Assembly: GCF_007859815.1 (NCBI RefSeq)
Contig: NZ_SJPH01000010.1
Location: 62,001 to 126,000, forward strand
Direction: 5' to 3'
Length of the DNA: 64,000 nucleotides
Origin: Botrimarina hoheduenensis
Lineage (GTDB): Bacteria > Planctomycetota > Planctomycetia > Pirellulales > Lacipirellulaceae
The notes under the pieces are model-generated. The model searched no databases. It saw nothing but the letters and a program-made list of their open reading frames with translations, and was not told the origin of the DNA. Positions within the stretch are counted from its first letter, which is position 1, and every line of letters begins with the position of its first letter. Below, one piece after another: positions 27,401 through 37,812 of the stretch. Made by a program: the position numbers and the translations under genes.

Positions 27401-27883
27401 ACGCACGGTGTAACTAATGTCTCGCTGCAGCCGCTGGTTGATCTCGACCAAGAAGTCGATCATCTTCCGCGGTCGGCGGTCGATGGTCGCCAGCAGCTTA
27501 TGTAGCAGCGGACCGATCTCGTCTTTGGCAAAGTACGGCTTGAGGTTTGCGCGCGTCTCCGCGTCGTAGACGGCGGGGAACTCTTCGGAGTCGGGCTCGA
27601 GGAAAAAATCAAACGGATTGATCGCCGAGAGCGACGCCGTCAGATCGACCTCAATACTCAGCTCGGTCGTCGGCTCGGAGAACACGCACCGGGCCAGATA
27701 ATTGCCAAACGGGTCTTGCTGCCAATTGATGAAGTTTCCCGCCGGACCGATCCGGAGAGAATAAGCCTCGATCGGTGTCCGCGAGTGCGGAGCGGGACGC
27801 AGTCGAATGATCTGCGGGCCAACCCCGATCCGACGATCGTAGCGGTAGCGGGTTTGGTGATTCAGCGCAACGCGGATACTCAT
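24443..27883 (-). CDS. Large transglutaminase-DUF2126 protein
   Basis: From the ATG at 27883 the protein has 1146 residues, the family's usual size. Residues 1-290 are an N-domain plus transglutaminase core: '[17 protein letters not shown]', the catalytic Cys in '[30 protein letters not shown]', His in '[16 protein letters not shown]' and Asp in 'GLDPTSGLF'. Residues of about 310-1146 are DUF2126: '[18 protein letters not shown]', '[18 protein letters not shown]', '[15 protein letters not shown]' and '[15 protein letters not shown]'. The '[12 protein letters not shown]' block looks like a ligase active-site loop of the COOH-NH2 ligase/glutamine-synthetase kind; that is inference. It is central in the five-gene cluster, followed 52 bp later by the fused ATP-grasp gene. 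Confidence 0.9.
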   Translation of the reverse strand: [1146 protein letters not shown]

Positions 27884-28033
27884 CGTGTGATCGACCGTTC
27901 GGGCCGTCCACCAGCGGTGGGGGCCATGGGGCGGCAAACCTGTCGGGCAAATCCGTGCCGCGGGGTCTGTCGAAGGATGGGGGGGAGGGCTGGCTGGCTT
28001 GTCGCGACTGGCGCGGGTGTGCTGACTGGGAGG

Positions 28034-29026
28034 TCAGGCGAAGCTGCGCTGACTCTGCGTCTGCCCTAGCGTATCGGCTTCCGTTTCCAGCGTGAAGAAA
28101 TCCTTCTGCAACGACTCACCAATTTCGTTCAGGCGGAGCTGAAACTGATCGATGTATTCGTGCATACCCTGCTGAACGACATCCCTAATCGCCGTGTAAT
28201 CCATCTCGGAACGGAGCCGGCCAGCCCGCTGCTCGGTCTCGCAGTTAAAAGTACCCGGCCGGCTGCCGGTGATCTCGCTGACCGATTCCTGGGCTCGGGA
28301 CACACAAAAACGCATCGAACGCGGGAAATCGCGGTCCAGCAACAGGAAATCCGCCACCAGTTCGGGCGTAATCCGGCCGTGGATACGTCGGTACATGGTC
28401 AGGGCACTCGCCGATTTGAGCAGCGAGCTCCAGCGGACCACGTCGAGCGCCGAGCCGACGTCCTCGACGTTAGGCAGCAGGTGGTAGTACTGGACATCGA
28501 CGATCCGCGAGGTCTTGTCGGCTCGTTCGAGCATCGCGCCGAACCGCAAGAAATGCCAAGCCTCTCCATGCGACATGGTCGTATAAGTGGTCCCGACCAG
28601 GGCGTGGCTGGCGTGCTTGACCATGTCGCAGAAAGGGGTCGGCTCTTGCAGGAAGCGACGGTCCTGCACTGCGGATTTCACCATCAAGTGAAACGTGTTG
28701 ATCTGCTCCCACATCGGAGCTGTGATCGACTCGCGAATGCTGCGGGCGTTCTCCCGCGCCGCGGCCACGCACGACAGGACCGAGTTCGGATTGCGCGGGT
28801 CGAACGCCAAGAAGCGGAGCACGGCCTCGCGCCGGGGCTCGCCGTACAGCTCGGCGAAGAGTTCTTGGTCTCCGGTCGTGTAGACCAGTGGGGCCCACTG
28901 CTCGGCGAGATCGGTCCCTTCACCAAGGGTCAGATTGTCGTTGACATCGATAAAACGCGCTACGTTTTCAGCGCGCTCGACATAAACCGCCATCCAGTAG
29001 ATCGAATCGGCAACGCGGCTGAGCAT
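28034..29026 (-). CDS. Stand-alone Alpha-E (DUF403) domain protein
   Basis: From the ATG at 29026 the protein has 330 residues, the size of single-domain Alpha-E proteins; the open frame runs upstream to 29104 but with Pro/Ala-rich, non-family sequence. The start 'MLSRVADSIYWMAVYVERAENVARFID' is the signature first helix, and 'NPNSVLSCVAAARENARSIRESIT', 'LRFGAMLERADKTSRIVDV' and 'FCVSRAQESVSEI' follow. The domain is all-helical, has no known catalytic residues and accompanies circularly permuted ATP-grasp ligases in many genomes; a scaffold or effector role is assumed. The ATP-grasp gene ends 96 bp upstream. The fused gene at 21811 carries a second copy of this domain. Confidence 0.9.
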   Translation of the reverse strand: MLSRVADSIYWMAVYVERAENVARFIDVNDNLTLGEGTDLAEQWAPLVYTTGDQELFAELYGEPRREAVLRFLAFDPRNPNSVLSCVAAARENARSIRESITAPMWEQINTFHLMVKSAVQDRRFLQEPTPFCDMVKHASHALVGTTYTTMSHGEAWHFLRFGAMLERADKTSRIVDVQYYHLLPNVEDVGSALDVVRWSSLLKSASALTMYRRIHGRITPELVADFLLLDRDFPRSMRFCVSRAQESVSEITGSRPGTFNCETEQRAGRLRSEMDYTAIRDVVQQGMHEYIDQFQLRLNEIGESLQKDFFTLETEADTLGQTQSQRSFA

Positions 29027-29122
29027 AGGGGCAGGGGGAGCAGGGGGCGACGGACACCAGGAGCCTAACTGCCAGCAGAGCGCCGAACGGGCTGGCATTT
29101 TCAAAAAGCTTGACCGCAGAGC

Positions 29123-30598
29123 TTACAGGGACGCAAACCCGGCCGCTTGCCCGACGGGAGGCGTTGTAGCGTAGGGGTCGCACATGACCCAGGTGTCTTT
29201 GCTGCCGCCTCCTTGCGACGAGTTGACAATCATCGAGCCCTTCACCAACGCAACCCTCGTCAGCCCCCCCGGCATGACATAAATGTCCTTGCCCGCCAGC
29301 ACAAAGGGGCGTAGGTCGATGTGCCGCGGCTCAAGACCTGTCTCGGCAAGCGTGGGGGCTGTCGAAAGCTCAAGCATCGGCTGGGCGATGTACTCACGGG
29401 GCTTAGCACGGATCCGCAGCGCTAGCTCATCCAGCTCTTCGCGCGAGGCCCGGGGCCCCAGCACGATGCCGTAACCGCCCGATTCATTCGTTGGCTTGAC
29501 CACGAGTTCCGCGAGGTGACTCAGCACGTGCGCACGCTGTTGCGGATCATCGCACACATAGGTGGGCACGTTCTCGATGATCGGTTCTTCGCTCAAATAG
29601 TAGCGGATGATCTCCGGCACGTAGGCATAGATCGCTTTGTCGTCTGCCACACCGGTACCCGGCGCGTTAGCCAAGGTCACGTTGCCGGCGCGACAGGCCC
29701 GCATCAGCCCGCGCACGCCGAGCATCGAGTCCGGACGGAAGCACTCGGGGTCGAGAAAATTATCGTCGATCCGCCGATAGATCACGTCCACACGCTGCCG
29801 GCCGCGTGTGGTTCGCATGTAGACCACGTCATCGACCACGACCAAGTCAGCCCCTTGCACCAGCTCGATTCCCATCTGTTGGGCCAGGAACGTGTGCTCA
29901 AAGTAAGCCGAGTTATAGGCACCGGGCGTTAGCACCACCGCACAGGGCCGATCGTTGGCGTTCGGCGGAGCGCAATCGAGCAACGTTTGGAGCAGTTGCT
30001 CGGGATACTGCTCAACCGGGGACACGGCCATTCCCTTAAAGACCGTGGCGAAGGTCCGCTTCATGATCTCGCGATTCTCGAGCACGTACGAAACGCCCGA
30101 GGGGCACCGCAAATTATCTTCGAGGACGTAGATCGTGCCGTCGCGATCACGGACGAGATCGACGCCGCTGACGTGGCACCAGGCGCGCTGCGCGGGGCTA
30201 AAGCCCCGCAGCTCAGGCCGATATGCGGAAGCCGACTCGACCATGTGCCGCGGGACGATGCCGTCTTCCAGGCAGCGCTGGTCATTGTAGATATCGTCGA
30301 TGAAGAGATTGAGCGCCTTCACGCGCTGGCGGAGCCCGGTATCGATCCGCACCCATTCGGAGTCGCTAACAATCCGCGGGAGAACGTCGAACGGCCACAC
30401 CTTTTCGACCCCCGCCTCGTGGCCGTAAACGTTAAACGTGATGCCCATGTTATTCAGATGCAGTTCGGCGGCGTACTGCCGATTGCGAAGCTCATCGACC
30501 GAGAAGCCTCCCAGCCGCTCCACAAATGCCGCACAGCCGGGGCGGGGCTGGCCGGGAGCGACGAACATCTCGTCAAAAGTTGCAGTCTCGTAAGGCAT
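29123..30598 (-). CDS. Circularly permuted type-2 ATP-grasp protein (stand-alone)
   Basis: From the ATG at 30598 the protein has 491 residues, the normal length; the frame extends to 30799 but that part is low-quality leader. Motifs: '[12 protein letters not shown]', '[11 protein letters not shown]', '[14 protein letters not shown]', '[14 protein letters not shown]' with an acidic pair expected at the metal-ATP site, '[25 protein letters not shown]', '[19 protein letters not shown]' (glycine-rich loop) and 'YIAQPML'. All expected ligase features are intact. The family is predicted to form amide bonds in small-peptide or peptide-tag synthesis. It is the first gene of the cluster, reading away from the divergent phosphofructokinase gene with 431 bp between them. 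Confidence 0.92.
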   Translation of the reverse strand: MPYETATFDEMFVAPGQPRPGCAAFVERLGGFSVDELRNRQYAAELHLNNMGITFNVYGHEAGVEKVWPFDVLPRIVSDSEWVRIDTGLRQRVKALNLFIDDIYNDQRCLEDGIVPRHMVESASAYRPELRGFSPAQRAWCHVSGVDLVRDRDGTIYVLEDNLRCPSGVSYVLENREIMKRTFATVFKGMAVSPVEQYPEQLLQTLLDCAPPNANDRPCAVVLTPGAYNSAYFEHTFLAQQMGIELVQGADLVVVDDVVYMRTTRGRQRVDVIYRRIDDNFLDPECFRPDSMLGVRGLMRACRAGNVTLANAPGTGVADDKAIYAYVPEIIRYYLSEEPIIENVPTYVCDDPQQRAHVLSHLAELVVKPTNESGGYGIVLGPRASREELDELALRIRAKPREYIAQPMLELSTAPTLAETGLEPRHIDLRPFVLAGKDIYVMPGGLTRVALVKGSMIVNSSQGGGSKDTWVMCDPYATTPPVGQAAGFASL

Positions 30599-31029
30599 AC
30601 AAGCAATCAAAAGTTGCGGCGAGCAAGGAGCTGTTGGACGCGAAACACTAGCGATTCGCTCACGCCAGGCGCCTAAAAAACTAGCGTAGGGTGCCAAGGG
30701 GCTTGGCGTCCGTGCGTTAGCGTAGCTTTTCGAGCCGTTATTGACGACTTCAAAAGTCGAAGGCGAAGATTCATCTTGCATGTCAGCGGATAACTGCAAC
30801 CTGCGTGCCGCAGTCTCCTATCCCGCTTACCGCGGCACCCCGTCACTAAACTCCGGGCGCTGTTCTTCAGTGACTCAGCCGCGGAGGCACCTCCCCCAGC
30901 GGGAATCGGATCTGACAAGCCCCTTCGGATCTGACATGCCCCACTGTCGCCCGGCGAACGCGCCGGTAGACTCTTGGTCTGTGATTCTACCGCTGACCCT
31001 TCCTTCACCGCTAAACGCCCCGCGTCGCC
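30599..31029. promoter_or_regulatory. Divergent promoter region between the ATP-grasp cluster and phosphofructokinase
   Basis: This 431-bp region must carry promoters for both directions. It contains a 19-bp direct repeat (30906-30943) near the phosphofructokinase side. No other gene, tRNA or riboswitch is visible. The in-frame upstream extension of the ATP-grasp frame covers part of it (to 30799) but lacks coding character. Confidence 0.5.
30906..30943 (+). repeat. Two tandem 19-bp direct repeats upstream of phosphofructokinase
   Basis: TCGGATCTGACAAGCCCCT (30906-30924) is followed immediately by TCGGATCTGACATGCCCCA (30925-30943). The two units differ at two positions. The spacing of about two helical turns would put two protein-binding sites on one face of the DNA, 87 bp before the start codon at 31030. 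An operator role is inferred. Confidence 0.7.
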
Positions 31030-32358
<1,329 letters not shown>

Positions 32359-32448
32359 GTCTGTCCTCGCGGGGCAGCGACAAGCGGTTAAACGCTACCG
32401 GCCTGCACCGTCGTCCTCCCCGCCAACCGCTGAGCAGTCTCCGGATCC

Positions 32449-33063
32449 ATGAGCTTCCCGCAACCGTTCTTCCGTTGGCGTCCCCACCCCTGGCACGGGC
32501 TCGATGTGGGGCCGAATCCCCCCAGCGTGGTCCACGCCTACATCGAGCTGACCCCCTTCGACCGCGTTAAGTACGAACTCGACAAAAAAACGGGCTACCT
32601 CCGCGTTGATCGGCCGAATCGGACCTCTGCTTTCGCGCCGACGCTCTACGGGTTCATCCCACAAACGTTCTGCGGCAAGCGGGTGCGTTCGCTCATGCCG
32701 GAGTCCTCTGCCGGCGACGGCGACCCGCTGGACATCTGCGTCATCAGCGAACGACCAATCACCAATCCAGAAACGATCGTCAACGCGCGCGTGGTCGGCG
32801 GACTACCGATGCTCGACGAGGGAGAGGCGGACGACAAGATCATCGCCGTCCTCGATAAAGACGCCATGTGGAGCGGTGTCAACGACGTCACCGAGCTGCC
32901 CGAGGTGCTGGTCGATCGGTTGCGACACTACTTCAGCATCTACAAAGCCCTGACGCCGGAAGAGGCCGTCCCGACCCGTATCGATGCCCCCTACGGACGC
33001 GAACGGGCGCTCATGGTCGTTGAAGCGGCGATGGCCGACTACATCGAAGAATACGGCGAGTAA
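32449..33063 (+). CDS. ppa: Family I inorganic pyrophosphatase
   Basis: The enzyme hydrolyses PPi to phosphate. It has 204 residues; the family I signature DGDPLDICV (residues 90-98) with its metal-binding Asps is complete. '[15 protein letters not shown]' and 'YGFIPQT' supply the active-site Lys, Glu, Arg and Tyr positions, and '[25 protein letters not shown]' matches the metal site near the C-terminus. The ATG at 32449 is used; no clear ribosome-binding site. It sits downstream of the PPi-type phosphofructokinase gene. Its last 53 bp overlap the 3' end of the opposite-strand peroxidase gene. Confidence 0.94.
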   Translation: MSFPQPFFRWRPHPWHGLDVGPNPPSVVHAYIELTPFDRVKYELDKKTGYLRVDRPNRTSAFAPTLYGFIPQTFCGKRVRSLMPESSAGDGDPLDICVISERPITNPETIVNARVVGGLPMLDEGEADDKIIAVLDKDAMWSGVNDVTELPEVLVDRLRHYFSIYKALTPEEAVPTRIDAPYGRERALMVVEAAMADYIEEYGE

Positions 33064-34669
33064 CTCGACGGCGCGTCGCGGCGAGAGTGCAGAGAACCGC
33101 GCACAGCCATCCTCCCAGCGTTGCCGGTTCGGGGACGGCTGTCGCAACGCCAAAGAGTCCCTCGCCGAGCGTCTCCCAGGTGGTGCCGTAGTTGTCGCGC
33201 CACACCGTGTAGTCCGCCAGATCCACGACGCCGTCACCGTTACCATCGGCGTCGGCCCCGGTTAGCAGATCGATGCCGCCCTGTTGTCCAAAGGCGTCGC
33301 GCCACAAGACGTAATCTCGGTCATCCACGATGCCATCCCCGGTATAGTCACCTGGCAGCGTGACAAATGGATCGGCAAAGCGGATGTCGGCCAGCAGGGC
33401 TTCGTCCGTCAGTGTTTCCAGGAACGCGACAAGGGCGTCAATCTCGAAGGGCGCAAAGTTGAACTGCTCCGCCGCTCCGGTTTCCAAATCGCCGACTCGT
33501 AGAAAGCGGTGCAAGTTCGGATGATTGCGGATGCCGCGGCTGTAGAATCGCACCACCGCGTCAAGCGAGTCGAAGCGCCCGTCGTGCATAAAACGGCCGC
33601 TGACGGCCACGTTACGCAAGGATGGAGCCTTGAAGGCACCCTCACCATCGGCCCCCGGATCGGGGGTTCCCGGGTCGAGCCCGATATTTGCGACTATCGG
33701 ACCAGCCTCTTGCCCGCTGGCGGTATCGGCTGAGGCACCCAAGGTTTGCGCTGCTGTAGCGTGGCACTGATTGCACTGGGCCGATGCGGAATGCAGATTC
33801 GCGTAGACCCGAGATTGCCCGTCGATAACAAACGTCTGCGACCCCCCCGGTCCGCTCCCCTCGAGCGGCTCGAACAGCGCCATGCCGAGCAGCTCTTGAT
33901 CGGTATAGACGGTCCTCAGCGCGGCGATAACGTTGGCGTCAGGATTGTTAGCGACAACCGCGGCTCGCGCCGCTGTCGCTTCGTCGTGCTTCGATCGATA
34001 CGAGACCATCGATCGCTCGAACTGCGCAATCGCTTTGCCAACACGTTCGGCCGTGATTTGAGCGTCGCCAAACGCGGCTTCGAACAGCTTGGGATAATAG
34101 TCGGTCGCCTGCAGCCGCTCGACGAGTGTTGTCAGATTAAGCCCCATCTCAACGGGATCCTGGATCGGCATCAGCGCCTGTTCTTCCAGCGATTCGGCGC
34201 GCGTGTCCCAGAACATCTGCCCGCTCTCGAAGAAGCGTGCGTTTGCTAGCCGCATGGAATGACGCCCCGTCAGTCCTCCGTCGAAGCCCTCGCTCAGCTG
34301 GGCGGTGTCCGAGAAGCCCTTCTCTTGTTGATGGCACGAAGAACAGCTTGTCGTGTAGTTGTGCGACAGCCGCTTGTCATAGAACAGTACTCGCCCGAGC
34401 GTGGCACCGTTGTCGGTGGTGGGATTATCGGCCGGCGTGTTGTCCGAGGTAATAATCGGACCAAACGACAGGTCGGGGTCGAGCAGGTAAGCGGGCAGCG
34501 CATCCTGGTAGCTGAAGCCCTGCGCTGGCAGAGCGGGAACCACGCCGGTGGCCCCGACTTTGCTCGCTAGCGTCAGCGCTGCGGCGAGCAGACCTAGCTG
34601 CACGATATAGTGCTGAACACCATCGTGCTGAACGCCGCAGTTCAGCCGTCCCTGATTGAGGACGCTCAT
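33011..34669 (-). CDS. Di-haem cytochrome c peroxidase (MauG family) with dockerin-like repeats and PEP-CTERM tail
   Basis: The protein has 552 residues, with a signal peptide (about residues 22-40, '[16 protein letters not shown]'). There are two c-type haem sites: CSSCH in the first domain and CNQCH in the second. The peroxidase family motifs '[12 protein letters not shown]', '[27 protein letters not shown]' and '[21 protein letters not shown]' are present. The C-terminus adds two dockerin-like repeats ('[21 protein letters not shown]', '[21 protein letters not shown]') and a PEP-CTERM tail ('[12 protein letters not shown]', hydrophobic helix, RRR). It probably reduces peroxide, or oxidises a partner, outside the cytoplasm. 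Overlap with ppa is 53 bp, convergent. Confidence 0.9.
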   Translation of the reverse strand: MSVLNQGRLNCGVQHDGVQHYIVQLGLLAAALTLASKVGATGVVPALPAQGFSYQDALPAYLLDPDLSFGPIITSDNTPADNPTTDNGATLGRVLFYDKRLSHNYTTSCSSCHQQEKGFSDTAQLSEGFDGGLTGRHSMRLANARFFESGQMFWDTRAESLEEQALMPIQDPVEMGLNLTTLVERLQATDYYPKLFEAAFGDAQITAERVGKAIAQFERSMVSYRSKHDEATAARAAVVANNPDANVIAALRTVYTDQELLGMALFEPLEGSGPGGSQTFVIDGQSRVYANLHSASAQCNQCHATAAQTLGASADTASGQEAGPIVANIGLDPGTPDPGADGEGAFKAPSLRNVAVSGRFMHDGRFDSLDAVVRFYSRGIRNHPNLHRFLRVGDLETGAAEQFNFAPFEIDALVAFLETLTDEALLADIRFADPFVTLPGDYTGDGIVDDRDYVLWRDAFGQQGGIDLLTGADADGNGDGVVDLADYTVWRDNYGTTWETLGEGLFGVATAVPEPATLGGWLCAVLCTLAATRRRVTRRILRCSRPSPLQRP

Positions 34670-34826
34670 GTGCTTGCCCTGGCGGTGGACCGACGCGAGG
34701 GTCGCCCCACACGGGCAACCTTACGCCGCCATCAACCCCGAGCCACGTACAGGGTGCCGCCGAAAATCGACGGAAAGGAAAGTTTGACGAGATCCGACTG
34801 CCCTGCTACGCGAGCGCTACGCGGGC

Positions 34827-36275
34827 TTACACGCCGTAGTCCGGCACCTCATGCCCCTTTCGACACTCGCGTGACCAGAGTGCCTGGGCGGCTTCGTTAT
34901 TAACGAACCGCTCCGTCTCCGGGTCGATCGTGATCCACGGCCCAAGTGTCAGCATCTCCTCCGCGTCGATATCGATGTCGTTCGCCCGCAGATGACCGAA
35001 CATCCGCTCGACGGATTGGCTCAATAGCGGATAGCTCTTAAGCCGGTCGGCGATGTCGGCAGCGGGCAGCTTTTCGCCCACCAGATGAGAAACGCCCCCC
35101 ACATGGCACAGCGCGCTAGAGAGATGGCCCTCTTGGATTTCACCCGAGAGTAAGCCGCGATCGCCAACCGCAATCGCCGCGAGCCAGTTGTCATGGTGCT
35201 TGCCCCAGTGTTTCCATTGCTGGATCTGGGTACCGTTGCGATCGTAAGCGATGGCTTCGCCATAGTTGGGGATGAGCACGTGCCCCTCTTCGCATTGCAC
35301 GATGACTCCTACGCCCGAGCCGCGGAAGCGATCCATCTGATCGCCCCAGTTCTTTTGCGCGGCTTTAGAGCGTGGTAGCCCACGGGTCTCGAAGATCAAC
35401 GGGGCTGCGGCGTAATCGTGGTAGACCACCTGGGTGTTAGGGGTATTAGCCGCGTCGCTGTACCCGAGTCTTCCTCCGATACTGATGGTGCGCGCTGGCA
35501 GCCGGTCTTCGCCCAGGAACCAACGAGCGATATCCATCTGGTGGATCCCTTGGTTCCCCATATCGCCGTTGCCAGTATTCCAGTCCCAGTGCCAATCGTA
35601 GTGCAGCTGTGCCCGATAAAGGTCCACCATGGCGGCCGGTCCGCACCACAGGTCGTAATCAATCGTGCTGGGGATGAGGAGCGGCGTGTCGAGCTTGCCA
35701 ATCGATTTGCGTGGCTTGTAGCAAGTGCCGATCGCGTACTGAATCGCGCCGAGAGCGCCACCGTGAACCCACTTGGCCGCTGCCTGCAAAGCCTCGCTCG
35801 AACGCGACTGAGTGCCACACTGCACAATGCGATTGTGACGCCGCGCCGCAGCAACGAGCTGACGCCCTTCCCAAACATTGTGCGAGACCGGCTTCTCTAG
35901 ATAAACGTGCTTGCCGGCCTCCATGGCGGCGATCGCGAGCTGTACGTGCGTATGGTTCGGGGTCGCGATCGACACCGCATCGATATCGTCGCGCTCCACG
36001 AGACGCCGGTAGTCGGTCAGCACATCGACCGACTTGCCGTGCCGCTCTTTGTGCTTAGCGGCGCGCTCTGCACCGATCTCTTGATCCACGTCGCAGATCG
36101 CAACAACGCAATCGCCAAGTGCTTGCAGGTGGCTGCTGCCTTGTCCCCGGACACCGATCTGCGCAACCCGCGGGCGGGTGTTGATCACATCGCCCCACGC
36201 CAGACGTGTTGAAGCGAGCGTCGCGACAGCGGCTGCCGACGTCGCGGTGGAGATAAATCGACGACGATCAAGCAT
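34827..36275 (-). CDS. Tat-exported Gfo/Idh/MocA family oxidoreductase
   Basis: The protein has 482 residues. A twin-arginine signal (DRRRFISTATSAAAVATLAS) begins the protein and implies export in folded form with NAD(P) bound. The Rossmann segment 'RVAQIGVRGQGSSHLQALG' follows, then 'VDVLTDYRRLVERDDIDAVSIATPNHTHVQLAIAAMEAGKHVYLEKPVSHNV' with the EKP active-site motif. The C-terminal half has 'HWDWNTGNGDMGNQGIHQMDIARWFLGE', typical of planctomycete sugar oxidoreductases. The substrate is probably a sugar or inositol derivative. An upstream partner could be the PmoA-like gene, 135 bp away on the same strand. Confidence 0.9.
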   Translation of the reverse strand: MLDRRRFISTATSAAAVATLASTRLAWGDVINTRPRVAQIGVRGQGSSHLQALGDCVVAICDVDQEIGAERAAKHKERHGKSVDVLTDYRRLVERDDIDAVSIATPNHTHVQLAIAAMEAGKHVYLEKPVSHNVWEGRQLVAAARRHNRIVQCGTQSRSSEALQAAAKWVHGGALGAIQYAIGTCYKPRKSIGKLDTPLLIPSTIDYDLWCGPAAMVDLYRAQLHYDWHWDWNTGNGDMGNQGIHQMDIARWFLGEDRLPARTISIGGRLGYSDAANTPNTQVVYHDYAAAPLIFETRGLPRSKAAQKNWGDQMDRFRGSGVGVIVQCEEGHVLIPNYGEAIAYDRNGTQIQQWKHWGKHHDNWLAAIAVGDRGLLSGEIQEGHLSSALCHVGGVSHLVGEKLPAADIADRLKSYPLLSQSVERMFGHLRANDIDIDAEEMLTLGPWITIDPETERFVNNEAAQALWSRECRKGHEVPDYGV

Positions 36276-36410
36276 CGTTATTACTAGAGAGATTGAGGAA
36301 GGATCAAAGTGCTGCGGGCGTCAAAGCAACAAAGATGCGTCATCGGGTTCGCCTTCACCAAGGGAAGGCACCGTCTTTCGACTCGATAGAATCCAGGAAA
36401 TGATTTCGGA

Positions 36411-37586
36411 TCAGGGTGTAGCAACCTTAGTCGCTGCGTAGTCATTGTACAAATCGTGCATACGCGAGACATCCGGGCATCCCACGAACACCAGAACGCG
36501 GTAGCGGAAGGTCCACGAATCGCCTGCAGCGAGCAGGCGAGGACGCCCGCCGCGATGGGGTTCATTAAAATCGGACTCACCAAAAGGATTGGCAGCCATC
36601 AGGCCATAGGTTCGCACGTGCCATCGACAAGCACCGCCTGTAGACGAGGGGTGATTCATCATGCCGATGGCTGCGATATCGACGGGTTCCTTGTCCGCAT
36701 CGGTAAGCCTAGTCGGCCCCGAATAAAGCGTCCAAGGTTGCAAGCTGCTCCAGGCGTTTGCGTCCTGGGCACCCGCGGTATCGACAAGTCGGCCGCCAAG
36801 CCGCGAATCGACCTTCATTGGCCCCGCAACACGCACACCAAACGTTCCCTCTTTTGTGTCGCCGAGCGTCACCGGGCCTTCGGTGGCTTGCAGCGTGATC
36901 TGAAAATCGATCCACCGAACAGGGGCCTCGGAACCATCTTTCGTCTGCCCAAAACTGATCGTGCGCGTGTCGCTGAGCACGGGCAGATCGGCAGCCTGCC
37001 ATTGATTGCGGGTGATGATGCTGGCTGGCATACCGGGTTCGGCCGCGGAATGAACCTCGACAAACTCTTGGTGAACGATCCGGTTGACTGGCAAGGCGGT
37101 AGGACCTGATTTCAATTGCCAAAAGTCGTGCCCGTTCACGTCGCCGTGAGCAAACCAGAGCGACCGATGGTGGGGATGGTCTTTGGCCTCACCGGCCAGA
37201 GCTGGCCCAAGCGGATAGCTACGCGTGACGGCGTTCCCCGCGGCATTATGGATCGGCCAGATCACGGGCTGGTGAACATCGTCGGCTTGGTACTCGGCGA
37301 ACAGCAATCCGTCGATCAACACCCGCACGCGGTCACCGGTCCGTTCGGTAACGATTTCCGCCGGGTCGGACATACTTGATTTCGACTCCGCTGAGGGAGT
37401 CTTTGTGGCCCTCATAAGTTGAGCGGCCCGCCCGCCCAACAAACAGCATGCGGGCGTATCAGCCGTTGTCGCTGCCGCGTCTTGGGAGTTCCCGTTGCGT
37501 TCCTCGGCTCGGGAGTGATTGGCCCCCCCCACGACTGCGCACAAAAACAGCACGAGCAAGCAAGAGGAAGGATGCCGCAGAACCAT
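36411..37586 (-). CDS. PmoA-family (DUF6807) secreted protein
   Basis: From the ATG at 37586 the protein has 391 residues, and a signal peptide follows at once (LLVLFLCAVVGGANHSRAEE); upstream in-frame sequence to 37778 is not used. 'PVIWPIHNAAGNAVTRSYPLG', 'HPHHRSLWFAHGDVNGHDFW', 'GTFGVRVAGPM' and 'MNHPSSTGGACRWHVRTYGLMAANPFG' match a family often labelled 'methane oxygenase PmoA' by similarity but found in non-methanotrophs; sugar-related roles next to oxidoreductases are suspected. Here it is 135 bp upstream of the Gfo/Idh/MocA gene and could share its transcript. No catalytic residue is established for the family. Confidence 0.8.
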   Translation of the reverse strand: MVLRHPSSCLLVLFLCAVVGGANHSRAEERNGNSQDAAATTADTPACCLLGGRAAQLMRATKTPSAESKSSMSDPAEIVTERTGDRVRVLIDGLLFAEYQADDVHQPVIWPIHNAAGNAVTRSYPLGPALAGEAKDHPHHRSLWFAHGDVNGHDFWQLKSGPTALPVNRIVHQEFVEVHSAAEPGMPASIITRNQWQAADLPVLSDTRTISFGQTKDGSEAPVRWIDFQITLQATEGPVTLGDTKEGTFGVRVAGPMKVDSRLGGRLVDTAGAQDANAWSSLQPWTLYSGPTRLTDADKEPVDIAAIGMMNHPSSTGGACRWHVRTYGLMAANPFGESDFNEPHRGGRPRLLAAGDSWTFRYRVLVFVGCPDVSRMHDLYNDYAATKVATP

Positions 37587-37812
37587 GGCTTCGCTGGTGA
37601 AAAGATGCTTCGCTGACCGCTCGATATGTCGCTTCAACCCAAAATAATCGTGTGCCCCTGTCGAGCGAGATTCGGTCTCGGAGAGGTATCTCGCCTGCGC
37701 TAGGCAGCCGCGGTTCGGTCGCCTGGCACCGACGCTTACGTCCCTTTTAACGCCTCGACTGCCCGGCGTGCTTAACACCGCCTCTCAATACTACTGCTTC
37801 AGACCTCTCTGG

